Shown here piece after piece: positions 8,511 to 17,217 of a DNA stretch of 64,000 nt. The notes under the pieces were generated by a model that was not told the DNA's origin, ran no database searches, and saw only the letters and a program-made list of their open reading frames with translations. The stretch's first letter is position 1, and every line of letters starts with the position of its first letter. Source of the DNA: Paenibacillus stellifer (GTDB lineage: Bacteria > Bacillota > Bacilli > Paenibacillales > Paenibacillaceae); the NCBI RefSeq assembly GCF_000758685.1, contig NZ_CP009286.1, positions 1,146,501-1,210,500 on the forward strand, given 5' to 3'. Position numbers and translations under genes: made by a program.

Positions 8511-9187
8511 AGCTCCGCCTGCCGCTTCTGATCGGCCTGGGACTGTTCATCGGAGGTCTGGCGCTCTCCTCTGCACTGAAGGACCGGCATTATCTCCTGC
8601 TCAGCTTCGTGCTGCTAATCGCAGCCATGCTGCCGCTGTTCCTTCGGCTGGAGCGCCGCAAGCTGGAGCCCCGCGAGCTGGTTCTCCTTGCGGTTCTCGC
8701 AGCAGTCGCCGCTGTAAGCCGCATTCCGTTCGCCGCCCTGCCGAGCGTCAAGCCGGTATCGGCCATTGTTATTTTATCCGCTTATGTATTTGGAGCTGAG
8801 GCGGGCTTTGTGATCGGGGCGGTGTCGGCACTCGTCTCCAATCTGTATTTCGGACAGGGACCCTGGACGCCTTGGCAGATGTTCGCCTGGGGCATGGTCG
8901 GGCTGACCGCCGGCTGGCTGCGGAATACCGGATTTATGAGAAGCCGCCTTGGACTTTTGACATTCGGTTTTGTATGGGGATTTCTGTTCGGCTGGATTAT
9001 GAATATCTGGACCCTGATCGGGCTCCCGGATGCGTTCAGCTGGGGGCTGGTGCTGACGGTATATGCCCAGAGTTTTTATTTTGACTTGGCGCATGCGATA
9101 TCGAACGTCATCTTCCTGTCCATTTTGGCGGGAGGGTGGATCAAGGTGCTGGAGCGTTTTCGCCAAAAATACGGGCTGCTGCGTTAA
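8504..9187 (+). CDS. cbrT: ECF transporter S component, predicted cobalamin-specific (CbrT-like)
   Basis: A 227-residue integral membrane protein with about six hydrophobic segments. The sequence LYFGQGPWTPWQMFAWG is typical of ECF S components of the CbrT type as I recall the family. CbrT of Lactobacillus delbrueckii has been shown to transport cobalamin with the ECF module. The gene overlaps the ATPase gene and closes a unit that begins with a B12 riboswitch, so vitamin B12 or a related corrinoid is the expected substrate. Specificity is inferred from context and motif only. Confidence 0.82.
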   Translation: MVKLRLPLLIGLGLFIGGLALSSALKDRHYLLLSFVLLIAAMLPLFLRLERRKLEPRELVLLAVLAAVAAVSRIPFAALPSVKPVSAIVILSAYVFGAEAGFVIGAVSALVSNLYFGQGPWTPWQMFAWGMVGLTAGWLRNTGFMRSRLGLLTFGFVWGFLFGWIMNIWTLIGLPDAFSWGLVLTVYAQSFYFDLAHAISNVIFLSILAGGWIKVLERFRQKYGLLR

Positions 9188-9209
9188 AACGGGAGCCATA
9201 GTGTGCAAG

Positions 9210-9235
9210 CCGGGAGAGGTTCTCCCGGTTTTTTT
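9210..9235 (+). terminator. Terminator of the B12 uptake operon
   Basis: CCGGGAGA pairs with TCTCCCGG across a three-base loop and is followed by seven Ts. It lies 22 bases after the S-component stop codon. Confidence 0.9.
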
Positions 9236-9313
9236 GATGATGAGAATGTCAAATCTTCCCTTAAAAATCGTGTTATATTTCCTGATATTATCCAAATTTT
9301 AGTATCATTCATT

Positions 9314-9336
9314 TAAACTGTCTCAATCGCCGATAA
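9314..9336 (+). promoter_or_regulatory. Possible sigma-D (flagellar/chemotaxis) promoter of the chemoreceptor gene
   Basis: GCCGATAA at 9329-9336 is an exact match to the sigma-D/FliA -10 element. A TAAA lies at 9314-9317, but the gap is 11 bases instead of about 15, so the -35 match is weak. A chemoreceptor gene follows 49 bases downstream, which is the expected kind of target. Confidence 0.45.
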
Positions 9337-9384
9337 AAAAGAAAGGAGAAAAGTTCATCCGGGAAGGCGAGGATCAGGCAAACT

Positions 9385-11091
9385 ATGAAAAATTTAAAAT
9401 TAAGAACAAAAATGTGGCTGCTCACGATCATTGTGCTGCTGTCTCTGCTCAGTGTGGGAATATCGGGCACGCTCACAGGCCAACAGCTGGCCGGCCGTTC
9501 CAAGGATATATATCAGCATAACTTGCTGCCTGCACAGTGGGTTTCACAGATTCGTCTGAACAATGAAATGATTAAGTCCGATGTACTGGCGCTTCTGCTG
9601 ACCGAGGATCTGGCAACCAATGATAAGCTTACGAATGATATCGAAGCCAAGATAGCGGGCAACGACGAAGTGACCAAGAAGCTGAAGCAGCTCAGCTGGG
9701 ACAATGCGGTCATCTCGCAGAAGCTGAAGGAATATGAATCTCTGCTGCCGGAATACCGCGCCAAGCGGGAGCAGATTATCGTATTCGGCAAGGCCAATCA
9801 GAATGCCCAGGCTTACAAGCTGTACTCGGGCGAGTTCAACACGCTGAATGACAAAATGTTCGGTCTCCTGAACGATATCGGCAGCCAGCTTCAGCAGGCT
9901 GCGGAGAATACGTATGAGGCTGCTTCCTCACAGGCTGAACGGGCGAGGAACATCAATATCATTATGATCGCGGTGTATGTGCTGATCAGCATGGCGGCCT
10001 CCCGTCTCATCTTGGGGCTTATCACCAAGCCGCTGGCTGAACTGCGGAACTTGATGAGCCGGGCGGAGAAGGGCGATCTTACGGCTATGTCGTCGTATTC
10101 GTCGAGAGATGAAATCGGCCAGATTATCCAGTCTTACAATACGATGATGGAGAGTCTGCGCCGGATGCTTCACAGCGTTTCGGAGAGCGCCGAGACCTTG
10201 TCCGCCTCATCCGAGCAGATGAGCGCTAGCTCCGAACAGACGTCGCTTGCATCCAATTTGATTGCTTCGACCGCTTCCGAGCTTGCAACGGGCTTTGAGG
10301 TCCAGGTGAACGCCATCGCAGAGACCAACGCATCTGTCCAGGCAATGGCGGAGGATATCGATTCGGTCCAGACAGGTACGGGGCAGATGTCGGAGCTGAT
10401 GGCGCTGGCTTCGAATTCTGCCGACCGGGGGGCGGAGAAGGTTGCCTGGGTGTCGGAGCAGATGACCGAGATCAATACGAGCATGATACAGTCGCAGGAC
10501 ACCATCGTTTCACTGGCGAGGCTGTCCGATCAAATCAGCGAGATCATTACGACTATTAACGGTATCGCGGGACAGACAAGCCTGCTCTCGCTCAATGCCT
10601 CCATTGAGGCGGCCAGAGCGGGCGAAGCGGGCCGGGGCTTCGCTGTCGTGGCGGGAGAAATTCGCAAGCTGTCCGAAGAGACCGCCAACAGCTCTCTGCA
10701 TATTACCGACATCATTACTCAGATCCAGCAGCAGACCCGCGAAGCAGTGGAGTCGATGGCTGGCGGGGCAAGGCTGGCGTCGGAAGGTGTGGAGGGAAGC
10801 CGCGAGATTGCGGAAGCCTTCGCTCAAATCGTCGCCTCCATTGAGGATGCCATCCGCCAGATGGAGAAGATGAACAAATCGGTCTCCCATGTGTACAGCG
10901 AATGCGGCGATCTGGTCGAAGTCATGAACATGGTAAATGAGGTCACCCAGAAAGGGGCGGCAGGCGTCGAGGATGTCAGCGCGTCCAGCCAGGAACAGAT
11001 GTCGGCCATGGAGGAGATGTCCAGTTCCGCCCGCTATGTGGCGACAGTCGCCGAGGGACTGCAGAAGGAGCTTTCGGAATTCAAGCTGTAG
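9385..11091 (+). CDS. Methyl-accepting chemotaxis protein
   Basis: A 568-residue receptor. Membrane segment 1 is about residues 10-30, followed by an extracellular helical domain (about 35-185) resembling the four-helix-bundle MCP sensor type. Membrane segment 2 is about 190-212 and a HAMP domain about 212-265. The cytoplasmic signalling domain carries the conserved hairpin tip [19 protein letters not shown] near residues 395-415, where CheA and CheW bind. The ligand cannot be predicted. It is a single-gene unit with its own terminator and a possible sigma-D promoter. Confidence 0.95.
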   Translation: MKNLKLRTKMWLLTIIVLLSLLSVGISGTLTGQQLAGRSKDIYQHNLLPAQWVSQIRLNNEMIKSDVLALLLTEDLATNDKLTNDIEAKIAGNDEVTKKLKQLSWDNAVISQKLKEYESLLPEYRAKREQIIVFGKANQNAQAYKLYSGEFNTLNDKMFGLLNDIGSQLQQAAENTYEAASSQAERARNINIIMIAVYVLISMAASRLILGLITKPLAELRNLMSRAEKGDLTAMSSYSSRDEIGQIIQSYNTMMESLRRMLHSVSESAETLSASSEQMSASSEQTSLASNLIASTASELATGFEVQVNAIAETNASVQAMAEDIDSVQTGTGQMSELMALASNSADRGAEKVAWVSEQMTEINTSMIQSQDTIVSLARLSDQISEIITTINGIAGQTSLLSLNASIEAARAGEAGRGFAVVAGEIRKLSEETANSSLHITDIITQIQQQTREAVESMAGGARLASEGVEGSREIAEAFAQIVASIEDAIRQMEKMNKSVSHVYSECGDLVEVMNMVNEVTQKGAAGVEDVSASSQEQMSAMEEMSSSARYVATVAEGLQKELSEFKL

Positions 11092-11154
11092 ACTGCATGT
11101 ACTTCCGGGGGCCCATGGGGTATCTCATTCCGGAGAAAAATCGAAATTCACAAA

Positions 11155-11187
11155 AGCCTGCTGAAACCTGTTTTCAGCAGGCTTTTT
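11155..11187 (+). terminator. Terminator after the chemoreceptor gene
   Basis: AGCCTGCTGAAA pairs with TTTCAGCAGGCT across a five-base loop and is followed by Ts. Confidence 0.9.
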
Positions 11188-11204
11188 GCATTTGAACTAG
11201 CAGC

Positions 11205-11233
11205 TTGACAGAGCCTCATAAGCGGTGTAAATT
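11205..11233 (+). promoter_or_regulatory. Promoter of the fabH unit
   Basis: TTGACA at 11205-11210 and TAAATT at 11228-11233 are spaced by 17 bases. The predicted transcription start (about 11240) lies just before the FapR-type operator. Confidence 0.65.
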
Positions 11234-11245
11234 GAGGTTGTTAGA

Positions 11246-11264
11246 ATTAGTACCAGGTACTAAT
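11246..11264 (+). promoter_or_regulatory. FapR-type operator
   Basis: ATTAGTACCAGGTACTAAT is a perfect 19-base palindrome around a central A. It closely resembles the FapR operator (TTAGTACC...), through which Bacillota repress fatty-acid synthesis genes until malonyl-CoA rises. It lies immediately downstream of the predicted start point, where a bound repressor would block transcription. The following gene, fabH, is a classical FapR target. Confidence 0.8.
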
Positions 11265-11321
11265 ATCAAGTATCAATATCTTTGAGGATGATTTGGCAAA
11301 TCGTGAACAGGAGGAGAACTC

Positions 11322-12320
11322 ATGCAAGCATTTAGTCCATTTGGCTCCGCCATTACGGGAATCGGAACCTATGTACCCGAGAGAAAATTGACCAATGCCG
11401 ATCTGGAGGCTATGGTAGATACCAATGATGAATGGATTGTCACACGGACCGGAATCCGTGAACGCCGGATTACCGGAGAACAGGAGTTTACGAGCCATAT
11501 GGCCGCTGCCGCCGTGCAAAATATGATTGACCGCTTCGGAGTGGATGTGACCGACGCCGATCTGATTTTGATGTGCACTCATACTCCCGATTTTCCCTTC
11601 CCGGGAACAGCTTGCCTGCTTCAGCGCCATTTCGGGATCGAGAAGGCGGGCGCCGTTGACCTCAATGCGACCTGCGCAGGCTTTGTGTACGGGCTTGTTA
11701 TGGCAGACGGCCTGCTCCGCTCCGGAGCCTTCCGCAAAATTCTGGTGGCCGCCGGCGATAGCATGAGCAAAATTACGGACTATACCGACCGCTCTTCCTG
11801 TATTCTGTTCGGCGACGGTGCCGGGGCCGTGCTGATGGAGCGGACACTTGCTCCGGACGCCTCCTGCGTACTGGCCAGCGATCTCGGCTCGGACGGCTCG
11901 GGCGGAACGGTCATCCGCCGCGCCGGGCTGGCGAAGTCGCTCGACGGAATCGATTTTGATCCGGCCGGATATTTCTATCAGAACGGCCGTGAGGTATACC
12001 GCTGGGCTGTTCAGACGGTTACGGCGGGAACGAAGCGGCTTGCTGAAGCTGCGGGAACAGCCGTAGACGGAATCGACTGGTTCGTGCCGCACAGCTCCAA
12101 TCTGCGGATGATCGAATCCATCTGCGAGCGCAGCGGATTTCCGCTTGAACGCACGCTGCTGAGTCTGGAGCTCTTCGGGAATACGTCGGCGGCGTCCATA
12201 CCGCTTGCGCTGGATTTGGCCGTCAAGGACGGACGCGTTAAGCAGGATGACAAGCTGCTGCTGTTCGGCTTCGGAGGAGGCCTTGTCTACGCGGGAGCGG
12301 TCATTCGCTGGTCTTTGTAA
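11322..12320 (+). CDS. fabH: Beta-ketoacyl-ACP synthase III
   Basis: A 332-residue thiolase-fold condensing enzyme that starts fatty-acid synthesis by joining an acyl-CoA primer to malonyl-ACP. The catalytic triad is visible: Cys in LNATCAGF, His in WFVPHSSNLRM, and Asn in FGNTSAAS. The N-terminal signature TNDEWIVTRTGIRERR is typical. The start follows AGGAGGAG. It is preceded by a FapR-type operator, so expression should rise with malonyl-CoA. Bacilli often have two FabH paralogues; this window shows one, outside a fab cluster. Confidence 0.95.
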   Translation: MQAFSPFGSAITGIGTYVPERKLTNADLEAMVDTNDEWIVTRTGIRERRITGEQEFTSHMAAAAVQNMIDRFGVDVTDADLILMCTHTPDFPFPGTACLLQRHFGIEKAGAVDLNATCAGFVYGLVMADGLLRSGAFRKILVAAGDSMSKITDYTDRSSCILFGDGAGAVLMERTLAPDASCVLASDLGSDGSGGTVIRRAGLAKSLDGIDFDPAGYFYQNGREVYRWAVQTVTAGTKRLAEAAGTAVDGIDWFVPHSSNLRMIESICERSGFPLERTLLSLELFGNTSAASIPLALDLAVKDGRVKQDDKLLLFGFGGGLVYAGAVIRWSL

Positions 12321-12350
12321 AGCGGAGTAACGAAAGGGGGCATGGCAACA

Positions 12351-12866
12351 ATGAATAACCTGAATATCCGGGTTCTTGACGAATCGGATGCTGGAGCGTA
12401 TCAGGAATTGCGGCTGCGCGCTTTGACTCTCAGCCCTGCGGCCTTCGGCTCGACCTATGAGCGGGAAGCGGCTTTTTCCATGGATACCGTAAGAGAACGA
12501 ATCGCCCCATCCACCGAGAAATTTGTACTGGGCGCTTTTGCAGAGAGTCGGCTCGCCGCCATCGTTACCTTTGTGCGGGAACCCGGCACCAAGACTTCTC
12601 ATAAAGCCAATCTGTATGGCATGTACACCTCACCGGAGGTTCGGGGACATGGAATCGGCAAGTCACTGCTGCTGGAGTTGATCACAAGAGCGGAGGATTG
12701 CGAAGGCGTGGAACGCCTGAATCTAACTGTGGTGTCGGACAATGAGCCAGCGCGCCGGTTGTACCGGTCGGTCGGCTTTCAAGTGTACGGAGTGGAACGG
12801 AAGGCGCTGAAGACGGGCGGCATTTACTACGATGAGGATTTGATGGTGCTTGAGCTTGGCCAATAG
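12351..12866 (+). CDS. GNAT-family N-acetyltransferase
   Basis: A protein of about 171 residues with the GNAT fold: the acetyl-CoA loop is in VRGHGIGKSLL, followed by the usual NEPARRLYRSVGF near the C terminus. The substrate is unknown. I prefer ATG 12351 because AAAGGGGG sits 10 bases upstream; ATG 12342 is in frame but has that sequence almost touching it. It starts 30 bases after fabH, so it may be cotranscribed with it. Confidence 0.88.
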   Translation: MNNLNIRVLDESDAGAYQELRLRALTLSPAAFGSTYEREAAFSMDTVRERIAPSTEKFVLGAFAESRLAAIVTFVREPGTKTSHKANLYGMYTSPEVRGHGIGKSLLLELITRAEDCEGVERLNLTVVSDNEPARRLYRSVGFQVYGVERKALKTGGIYYDEDLMVLELGQ

Positions 12867-12933
12867 CCTTAGAGCGGAGCCGCTCCCTTAAGGTACCACG
12901 CTCCGGAAGACGGCCCGCCATTCAACTCAGAAG

Positions 12934-13104
12934 CTAACTTTCATTCTTCGGGAAGCCGTTCAGGCTGGCCGGATAATCGGCTGACTTGCTGCCTTTCAGC
13001 GTCGGATGCTCCTCGGTAAAATGGTCGTAGTTATGCGGGCTGTCCTTGACGTCGGCCCGGTTATTTGAGCGGTCCTTCTTGGGATCGGCGCTATTCTTGG
13101 GCAT
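12934..13104 (-). CDS. Small hydrophilic protein, possibly spore-associated (56 aa)
   Basis: A 56-residue, strongly hydrophilic protein rich in Lys, Asp, Asn, Ser and Pro, beginning MPKNSADPKKDRSNNRA and with no hydrophobic core. The start is set by AGGAGGTGA eight bases upstream. The composition resembles small acid-soluble or late sporulation proteins, but I do not recognise a named family. A sigma-G-like promoter upstream fits forespore expression. A role in spores is inference. Confidence 0.7.
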   Translation of the reverse strand: MPKNSADPKKDRSNNRADVKDSPHNYDHFTEEHPTLKGSKSADYPASLNGFPKNES

Positions 13105-13130
13105 GCCATTCACCTCCTGTAATGTTCCTT

Positions 13131-13160
13131 TAGTATAGGGAGACGGTTGCCTGTTTATCC
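13131..13160 (-). promoter_or_regulatory. Sigma-G-like promoter of the 56-aa gene
   Basis: Read on the minus strand, GGATA (13160-13156) and TATACTA (13137-13131) are separated by 18 bases. This resembles the forespore sigma-G pattern (GNATR, 17-18 bases, CATnnTA). The TATACT could also be a sigma-A -10, but no good TTGACA is present at the right distance. Confidence 0.45.
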
Positions 13161-13170
13161 GGTGCTCCAC

Positions 13171-13208
13171 AAAAAAAGCGTCCCCCCGCCGAAGCGGAAG
13201 GGACGCTT
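13171..13208 (-). terminator. Terminator of the qox operon
   Basis: On the minus strand, AAGCGTCCC and GGGACGCTT frame the hairpin, which is followed by seven Ts. It lies just after the qoxD stop codon. Confidence 0.9.
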
Positions 13209-13232
13209 GTTGCTGAGAAATGAAGCTGCACC

Positions 13233-13526
13233 TTACTTGTACCAGCCCCATACGAAGATGAACATGGTTCCGAAGATGGTGACCAGGCCAACGAACAAGG
13301 CGTACGCGATGTTGATGTACAGCTCTTTCTTGGTGTCGGCGGATTCGCCGATATGCATGAAGAGGAAGAGCTGCAGGGAAGCCTGGATTACCGCTGTAAT
13401 GATGAGAATCGCCATGTTGGTCCCATGGGAGAAATCGCCATAGATGACGGCCAACGCGGCGGCGGAAAGGACCAAAGAGGCGATGTAGCCTATCACATGG
13501 CGAATGGGAAACAACGTCTTCAACAT
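13233..13526 (-). CDS. qoxD: Cytochrome aa3 quinol oxidase subunit IV
   Basis: A 97-residue membrane protein with three hydrophobic helices and the LQLFLFMHIGE stretch typical of CyoD/QoxD-type subunit IV. It is the last gene of the four-gene oxidase operon and starts directly after qoxC. The subunit is non-catalytic and helps assembly or stability of subunit I. Confidence 0.92.
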   Translation of the reverse strand: MLKTLFPIRHVIGYIASLVLSAAALAVIYGDFSHGTNMAILIITAVIQASLQLFLFMHIGESADTKKELYINIAYALFVGLVTIFGTMFIFVWGWYK

Positions 13527-13527
13527 G

Positions 13528-14124
13528 TTACATCAGTCCTTTCAGGTAGACGAAGCTGAAGATGAAGATCCAGACAACGTCCAAATAGTGCCAGTACAGC
13601 GAGAAGATAAACGATTTGTTGGCGACAGCCGGGTTGAGGCCTCTGCGCCAAATCTGAATCAAGATGCCGGTTCCCCACAGGAAGCCGAAGGTTACGTGAG
13701 CGCCGTGAGTGCCGAGAAGCACGAACAGGCTGGACAGGAAAGCGCTGGTCTGCAGCGTGGCGCCTTCGTTCACATAGGTGACGAATTCCGAGATTTCGAT
13801 GCCCAGGAAGCCGAGACCCATCAGCAGCGTGATGGCGAAGAACACAATCACGGCACGCTTGTAGCCGTGGCGCATCGCGTGGATGGCCAGGCCGATGGTA
13901 AAGGAACTGGTGAGCAGCAAGAACGTCTCAATAAGCACCGGTCCGATCTCGAACAGCTCGGCGCCGTTCGGTCCCGACGCGAAGCGGTTCACCAGAACGA
14001 AGTATACGGTAAAGAGAGTGGCGAACAGCGCAATTTCCGCTCCCAGGAACACCCAGAAGCCGAAAATGCGGTTGCTGTTCTCATGTGTTGAGTATTCAAG
14101 CGGTTTGGAGGCGTCTACTTTCAT
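13528..14124 (-). CDS. qoxC: Cytochrome aa3 quinol oxidase subunit III
   Basis: A 198-residue protein with five predicted membrane helices, including WVFLGAEIALFATLF and the GTHGAHVTFGFLWG signature of heme-copper oxidase subunit III. It overlaps the end of qoxB by four bases, which indicates coupled translation. Confidence 0.94.
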   Translation of the reverse strand: MKVDASKPLEYSTHENSNRIFGFWVFLGAEIALFATLFTVYFVLVNRFASGPNGAELFEIGPVLIETFLLLTSSFTIGLAIHAMRHGYKRAVIVFFAITLLMGLGFLGIEISEFVTYVNEGATLQTSAFLSSLFVLLGTHGAHVTFGFLWGTGILIQIWRRGLNPAVANKSFIFSLYWHYLDVVWIFIFSFVYLKGLM

Positions 14125-16070
14125 ACCGTTCTCCCCCCCAATTTCTGTTCTGTCCGCGTGACCTCGGCTGCGGAAATATAACGGCCGTGATCCTGTTCAA
14201 AGGACATGGCGGCCAGTGTAATCAGGATGGCCACGCCGGTAACGATTGCCGGGATCCACATGCTGAATACCATGAAGAATCCGGCCAGGAAAAAGATGAC
14301 GCCGAGTACAAACGGTTTGCCGGTGTTGTTCGGCATGTGAATCTTCGTAATCTGGCCTTCGAACAAAGGCTTCTTGTCGATCTTGGCTGCCCAGAACGGA
14401 TCGCGGGTGCTGACTTTTGGCTCAATCGCGAAGTTGTATTCCGGAACCGGGCTGTGCGTCGCCCATTCGAGCGTACGGGCACCCCACGGATCTCCGTTCT
14501 CGTCGCGCGGCATATAGCGTGTGCTCCAGTAAATATTGTAGACGAGAAGGACAAAGCCGATGGCAAGGCCGAGCGCTCCGACAAAAGAAAGCATGTTAAG
14601 CGGACCGAAGCCGGTCTCCGGCGAATACGTGTACATCCGGCGCGTCATGCCCTTCAGGCCGAGAATGAACAGCGGGAAGAAGGTGACGTTGAAGGATACC
14701 ACGATCCACCAGAAGGAATGTCTGCCAATCCGTTCGTTCAGACGGAAGCCGAAAACCTTCGGCCACCAGTAGTGGAAACCGGCGATAACGGCGAACACCG
14801 CGCCCGGAATCAGAACGTAGTGGAAATGCGCTACAAGGAACATCGTGTTATGGTACTGATAATCGGCGCTGGCCATAGCCAGCATGACGCCTGTTACACC
14901 GCCGATTGTAAAAATCGGGATAAAGGCAAGCGAGTACAGCATCGGCGTCGTGAAGCTGATTCGCCCTTTTCGCAAGGTAAAGAGCCAGTTGAATATCTTA
15001 ACCCCTGTCGGCACGGCGATCGCCATCGTGGTGATGGAGAAGAAGCCGTTGACCATAACGCCTTGACCCATCGTGTAGAAGTGATGCGCCCACACGACAA
15101 AGGACAAGAGAGAGATGAGCAGCATACTGGCAACCATCGAGGTGTAGCCGTACAGGTTCTTTTTCGAGAAGGTTGCGATAATTTCACTGTATATACCGAA
15201 GGCCGGCAGAATAACGATGTAGACCTCCGGATGGCCCCATACCCAGAACAGGTTCGCCCACAGCATATCCATGCCGCCGTTGGCCATTGTGAAGAATTGG
15301 GAGCCGAACAGCCTGTCGAACATCATCAGCGCCAGAGCAACGGTCAGAACCGGGAAGGCGAAGACGATGATTACGCTGGTGATGAGAATGGACCAGGTGA
15401 ACATCGGCATTTTCATCAGCGTCATGCCAGGGGCGCGCATCTTCAGGATTGTCACGATGAAGTTGACGCCTGTCATCAGCGTACCGATACCGGCAATCTG
15501 CAGGGCGATGGCATAATAGTTGTTGCCGACGGTCGGGCTGAATTCATTGCTCGCCAAAGGGAAGTAAGCCGACCAGCCAGCGTCAGGCGATCCGCCGATG
15601 ACGAACGAAATGTTCAGCAGCATCGCGCCGAAGAAGAAGAGCCAGAAGCTGACCGCGTTCAGACGCGGGAAAGCCACGTCGCGGGCGCCGATCTGCAGCG
15701 GAATGACAACGTTCATAAGGCCGATGATAAAAGGCATCGCCATGAACAAAATCATAATAAGGCCATGAGTCGTAAACACCTCATTATAGTGCTGGGCGTC
15801 CAAAAACTTCATATCTGGGGCGGCGGTCTGCAGACGCATCATCAGAGCGTCGACGCCTCCGCGGAAGAGCATGAGCAGGGCGGACAGAATGTACATGACG
15901 CCGATCCGTTTATGGTCAACGGTTGTCAGCCATTCCCGCCATAGCCAGCCCCATCTTTTGGTAACGGTTAAACCGACGACGATCGCGATCGATGCGAGTG
16001 CAATGCTGACCATCGCACCGTAGATCAGGGGCTCGCCGTGAACCTTGAATTTCTCCAAATCAAAATTCAT
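14121..16070 (-). CDS. qoxB: Cytochrome aa3 quinol oxidase subunit I
   Basis: A 649-residue heme-copper oxidase catalytic subunit with about 14-15 membrane helices. The heme ligand motif ATFTTHGLI is represented by VFTTHGLIMI; the Cu-B/Tyr motif appears as VWGHPEVYIVILP and VWAHHFYTMG; the later heme ligands lie in MFLVAHFHYVLI. It reduces O2 to water and pumps protons. Start chosen at the ATG after AAAGGAG. Confidence 0.97.
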   Translation of the reverse strand: MNFDLEKFKVHGEPLIYGAMVSIALASIAIVVGLTVTKRWGWLWREWLTTVDHKRIGVMYILSALLMLFRGGVDALMMRLQTAAPDMKFLDAQHYNEVFTTHGLIMILFMAMPFIIGLMNVVIPLQIGARDVAFPRLNAVSFWLFFFGAMLLNISFVIGGSPDAGWSAYFPLASNEFSPTVGNNYYAIALQIAGIGTLMTGVNFIVTILKMRAPGMTLMKMPMFTWSILITSVIIVFAFPVLTVALALMMFDRLFGSQFFTMANGGMDMLWANLFWVWGHPEVYIVILPAFGIYSEIIATFSKKNLYGYTSMVASMLLISLLSFVVWAHHFYTMGQGVMVNGFFSITTMAIAVPTGVKIFNWLFTLRKGRISFTTPMLYSLAFIPIFTIGGVTGVMLAMASADYQYHNTMFLVAHFHYVLIPGAVFAVIAGFHYWWPKVFGFRLNERIGRHSFWWIVVSFNVTFFPLFILGLKGMTRRMYTYSPETGFGPLNMLSFVGALGLAIGFVLLVYNIYWSTRYMPRDENGDPWGARTLEWATHSPVPEYNFAIEPKVSTRDPFWAAKIDKKPLFEGQITKIHMPNNTGKPFVLGVIFFLAGFFMVFSMWIPAIVTGVAILITLAAMSFEQDHGRYISAAEVTRTEQKLGGRTV

Positions 16071-16109
16071 TGGGAGGACTCCTTTCGGGTTGTTCGAGTA
16101 AGTCTAATG

Positions 16110-17129
16110 CTAGTTGTGATCCTGATGAGTCTGCTCATCTACTGGAGAGCTGGGCAGTGGAGAACTCAATACGGGAGCCGGGCTGCTGTCGAATTCGGAA
16201 TCTTCGGTTGTAGCGGGAGAAGGATGTACATCCTTATTGTCCTGATGCTCCATACTGCCGTTATCCATATCCATACCACTGTGATCTCCGTCCATATGCT
16301 CGCTGTGCTCGCCAGGAGGCGGGCTGAAGCTCAGGTGATTCGACGAGTAGGTTTCCTGCCCGACATGGGCGGTTGCCAGCAGCGTCTTGAACCGGTCTTC
16401 AGTCAGTGGTTGAGCGGTTCCCTTAACATCCTTCACCCACTTGTCGTAATCATCGCTGCTCATGGAGCGGGCGGTGAATTCCATTTGGGCGTAGCCTTTA
16501 CCGCTGAAGTTCGTGTTTCTTCCCAGGAAATCCCCCTGGACGTCAGCAGCGAGATTCAGGTAAGTGACCATGTCGCTCATGGCGTACTTCTGTCCGCCAA
16601 GCTGCGGAATCCAGAAGCTCGCGATCGGTCCGAAGGAATAGAGCCGGAACTCTACCGGACGGTTCACGGGGAAGTTGACGTAATTGACGGTCTCAATGTC
16701 TTCCTCCGGATAGCTGAAATGCCATTTCCAGTTCGAAGCTGACGCATAAATGACAAGCGGCTTCTGGTCTTTGTAATCCGCAGGCACATTTTCCACGGCG
16801 TTCGTCGTTTTAACGGTTACAACCGACAGGAATGCGACGATAATGACCGGGATGGCGATCCAGAGCGTCTCCAGCCATTTATTTCCTTCCTCATGCGGTG
16901 GAATGTATCCTTCGTTGCTCTTTTTTGCACGATACTTCACTAACATGATAATGTAGAGGATGTAGACCACAGCCAGGACTCCGAGCATCGTGAGGATGGA
17001 CAGGATGATCGTGTCGGACAGCGTTCTAGCCGCCGGCCCCTTCGGATTCAGCACCGTAAGCGAGCTGCATCCGGGAAGCAGCAGAACAAGGCTGAAAAGC
17101 AATGCGTATAACGGCCCCTTTTTGTTCAT
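16110..17129 (-). CDS. qoxA: Cytochrome aa3 quinol oxidase subunit II with metal-ligand-rich tail
   Basis: A 339-residue lipoprotein (lipobox LLPGC near residue 21) with two membrane helices and a cupredoxin domain outside. No Cu-A Cys-Cys motif is present, so electrons come from quinol rather than cytochrome c, as in the aa3-600 enzyme. The last 67 residues are unusual: HMDGDHSGMDMDNGSMEH followed by a Pro/Ser/Asp-rich stretch ending in HQDHN. This looks like a copper-binding extension. The ATG follows AAAGGAG; it is the first gene of qoxABCD. Confidence 0.95.
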   Translation of the reverse strand: MNKKGPLYALLFSLVLLLPGCSSLTVLNPKGPAARTLSDTIILSILTMLGVLAVVYILYIIMLVKYRAKKSNEGYIPPHEEGNKWLETLWIAIPVIIVAFLSVVTVKTTNAVENVPADYKDQKPLVIYASASNWKWHFSYPEEDIETVNYVNFPVNRPVEFRLYSFGPIASFWIPQLGGQKYAMSDMVTYLNLAADVQGDFLGRNTNFSGKGYAQMEFTARSMSSDDYDKWVKDVKGTAQPLTEDRFKTLLATAHVGQETYSSNHLSFSPPPGEHSEHMDGDHSGMDMDNGSMEHQDNKDVHPSPATTEDSEFDSSPAPVLSSPLPSSPVDEQTHQDHN

Positions 17130-17188
17130 GATGAACTCCTTTCCTTTAATACTGGTTCTAATTAACCGGAAAACATCAACCTGTATCT

Positions 17189-17217
17189 ATATTAAAAATT
17201 CCTTAAACACAATGCAA
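17189..17217 (-). promoter_or_regulatory. Possible promoter of qoxABCD
   Basis: On the minus strand TTGCAT (17217-17212) and TAATAT (17194-17189) are separated by 17 bases, 60 bases before the qoxA start. The match to sigma-A is fair. Confidence 0.4.

Noticed and set aside
11247..12602. Minus-strand open frame of about 451 codons
   Set aside because: It is antisense to fabH and runs through its promoter and FapR operator; fabH is unmistakable.
14085..15944. Long open frame of about 619 codons on the plus strand
   Set aside because: It lies entirely antisense to qoxB, has no ribosome binding site and a composition (many His, Arg, Gln) typical of the reverse of membrane-protein codons.
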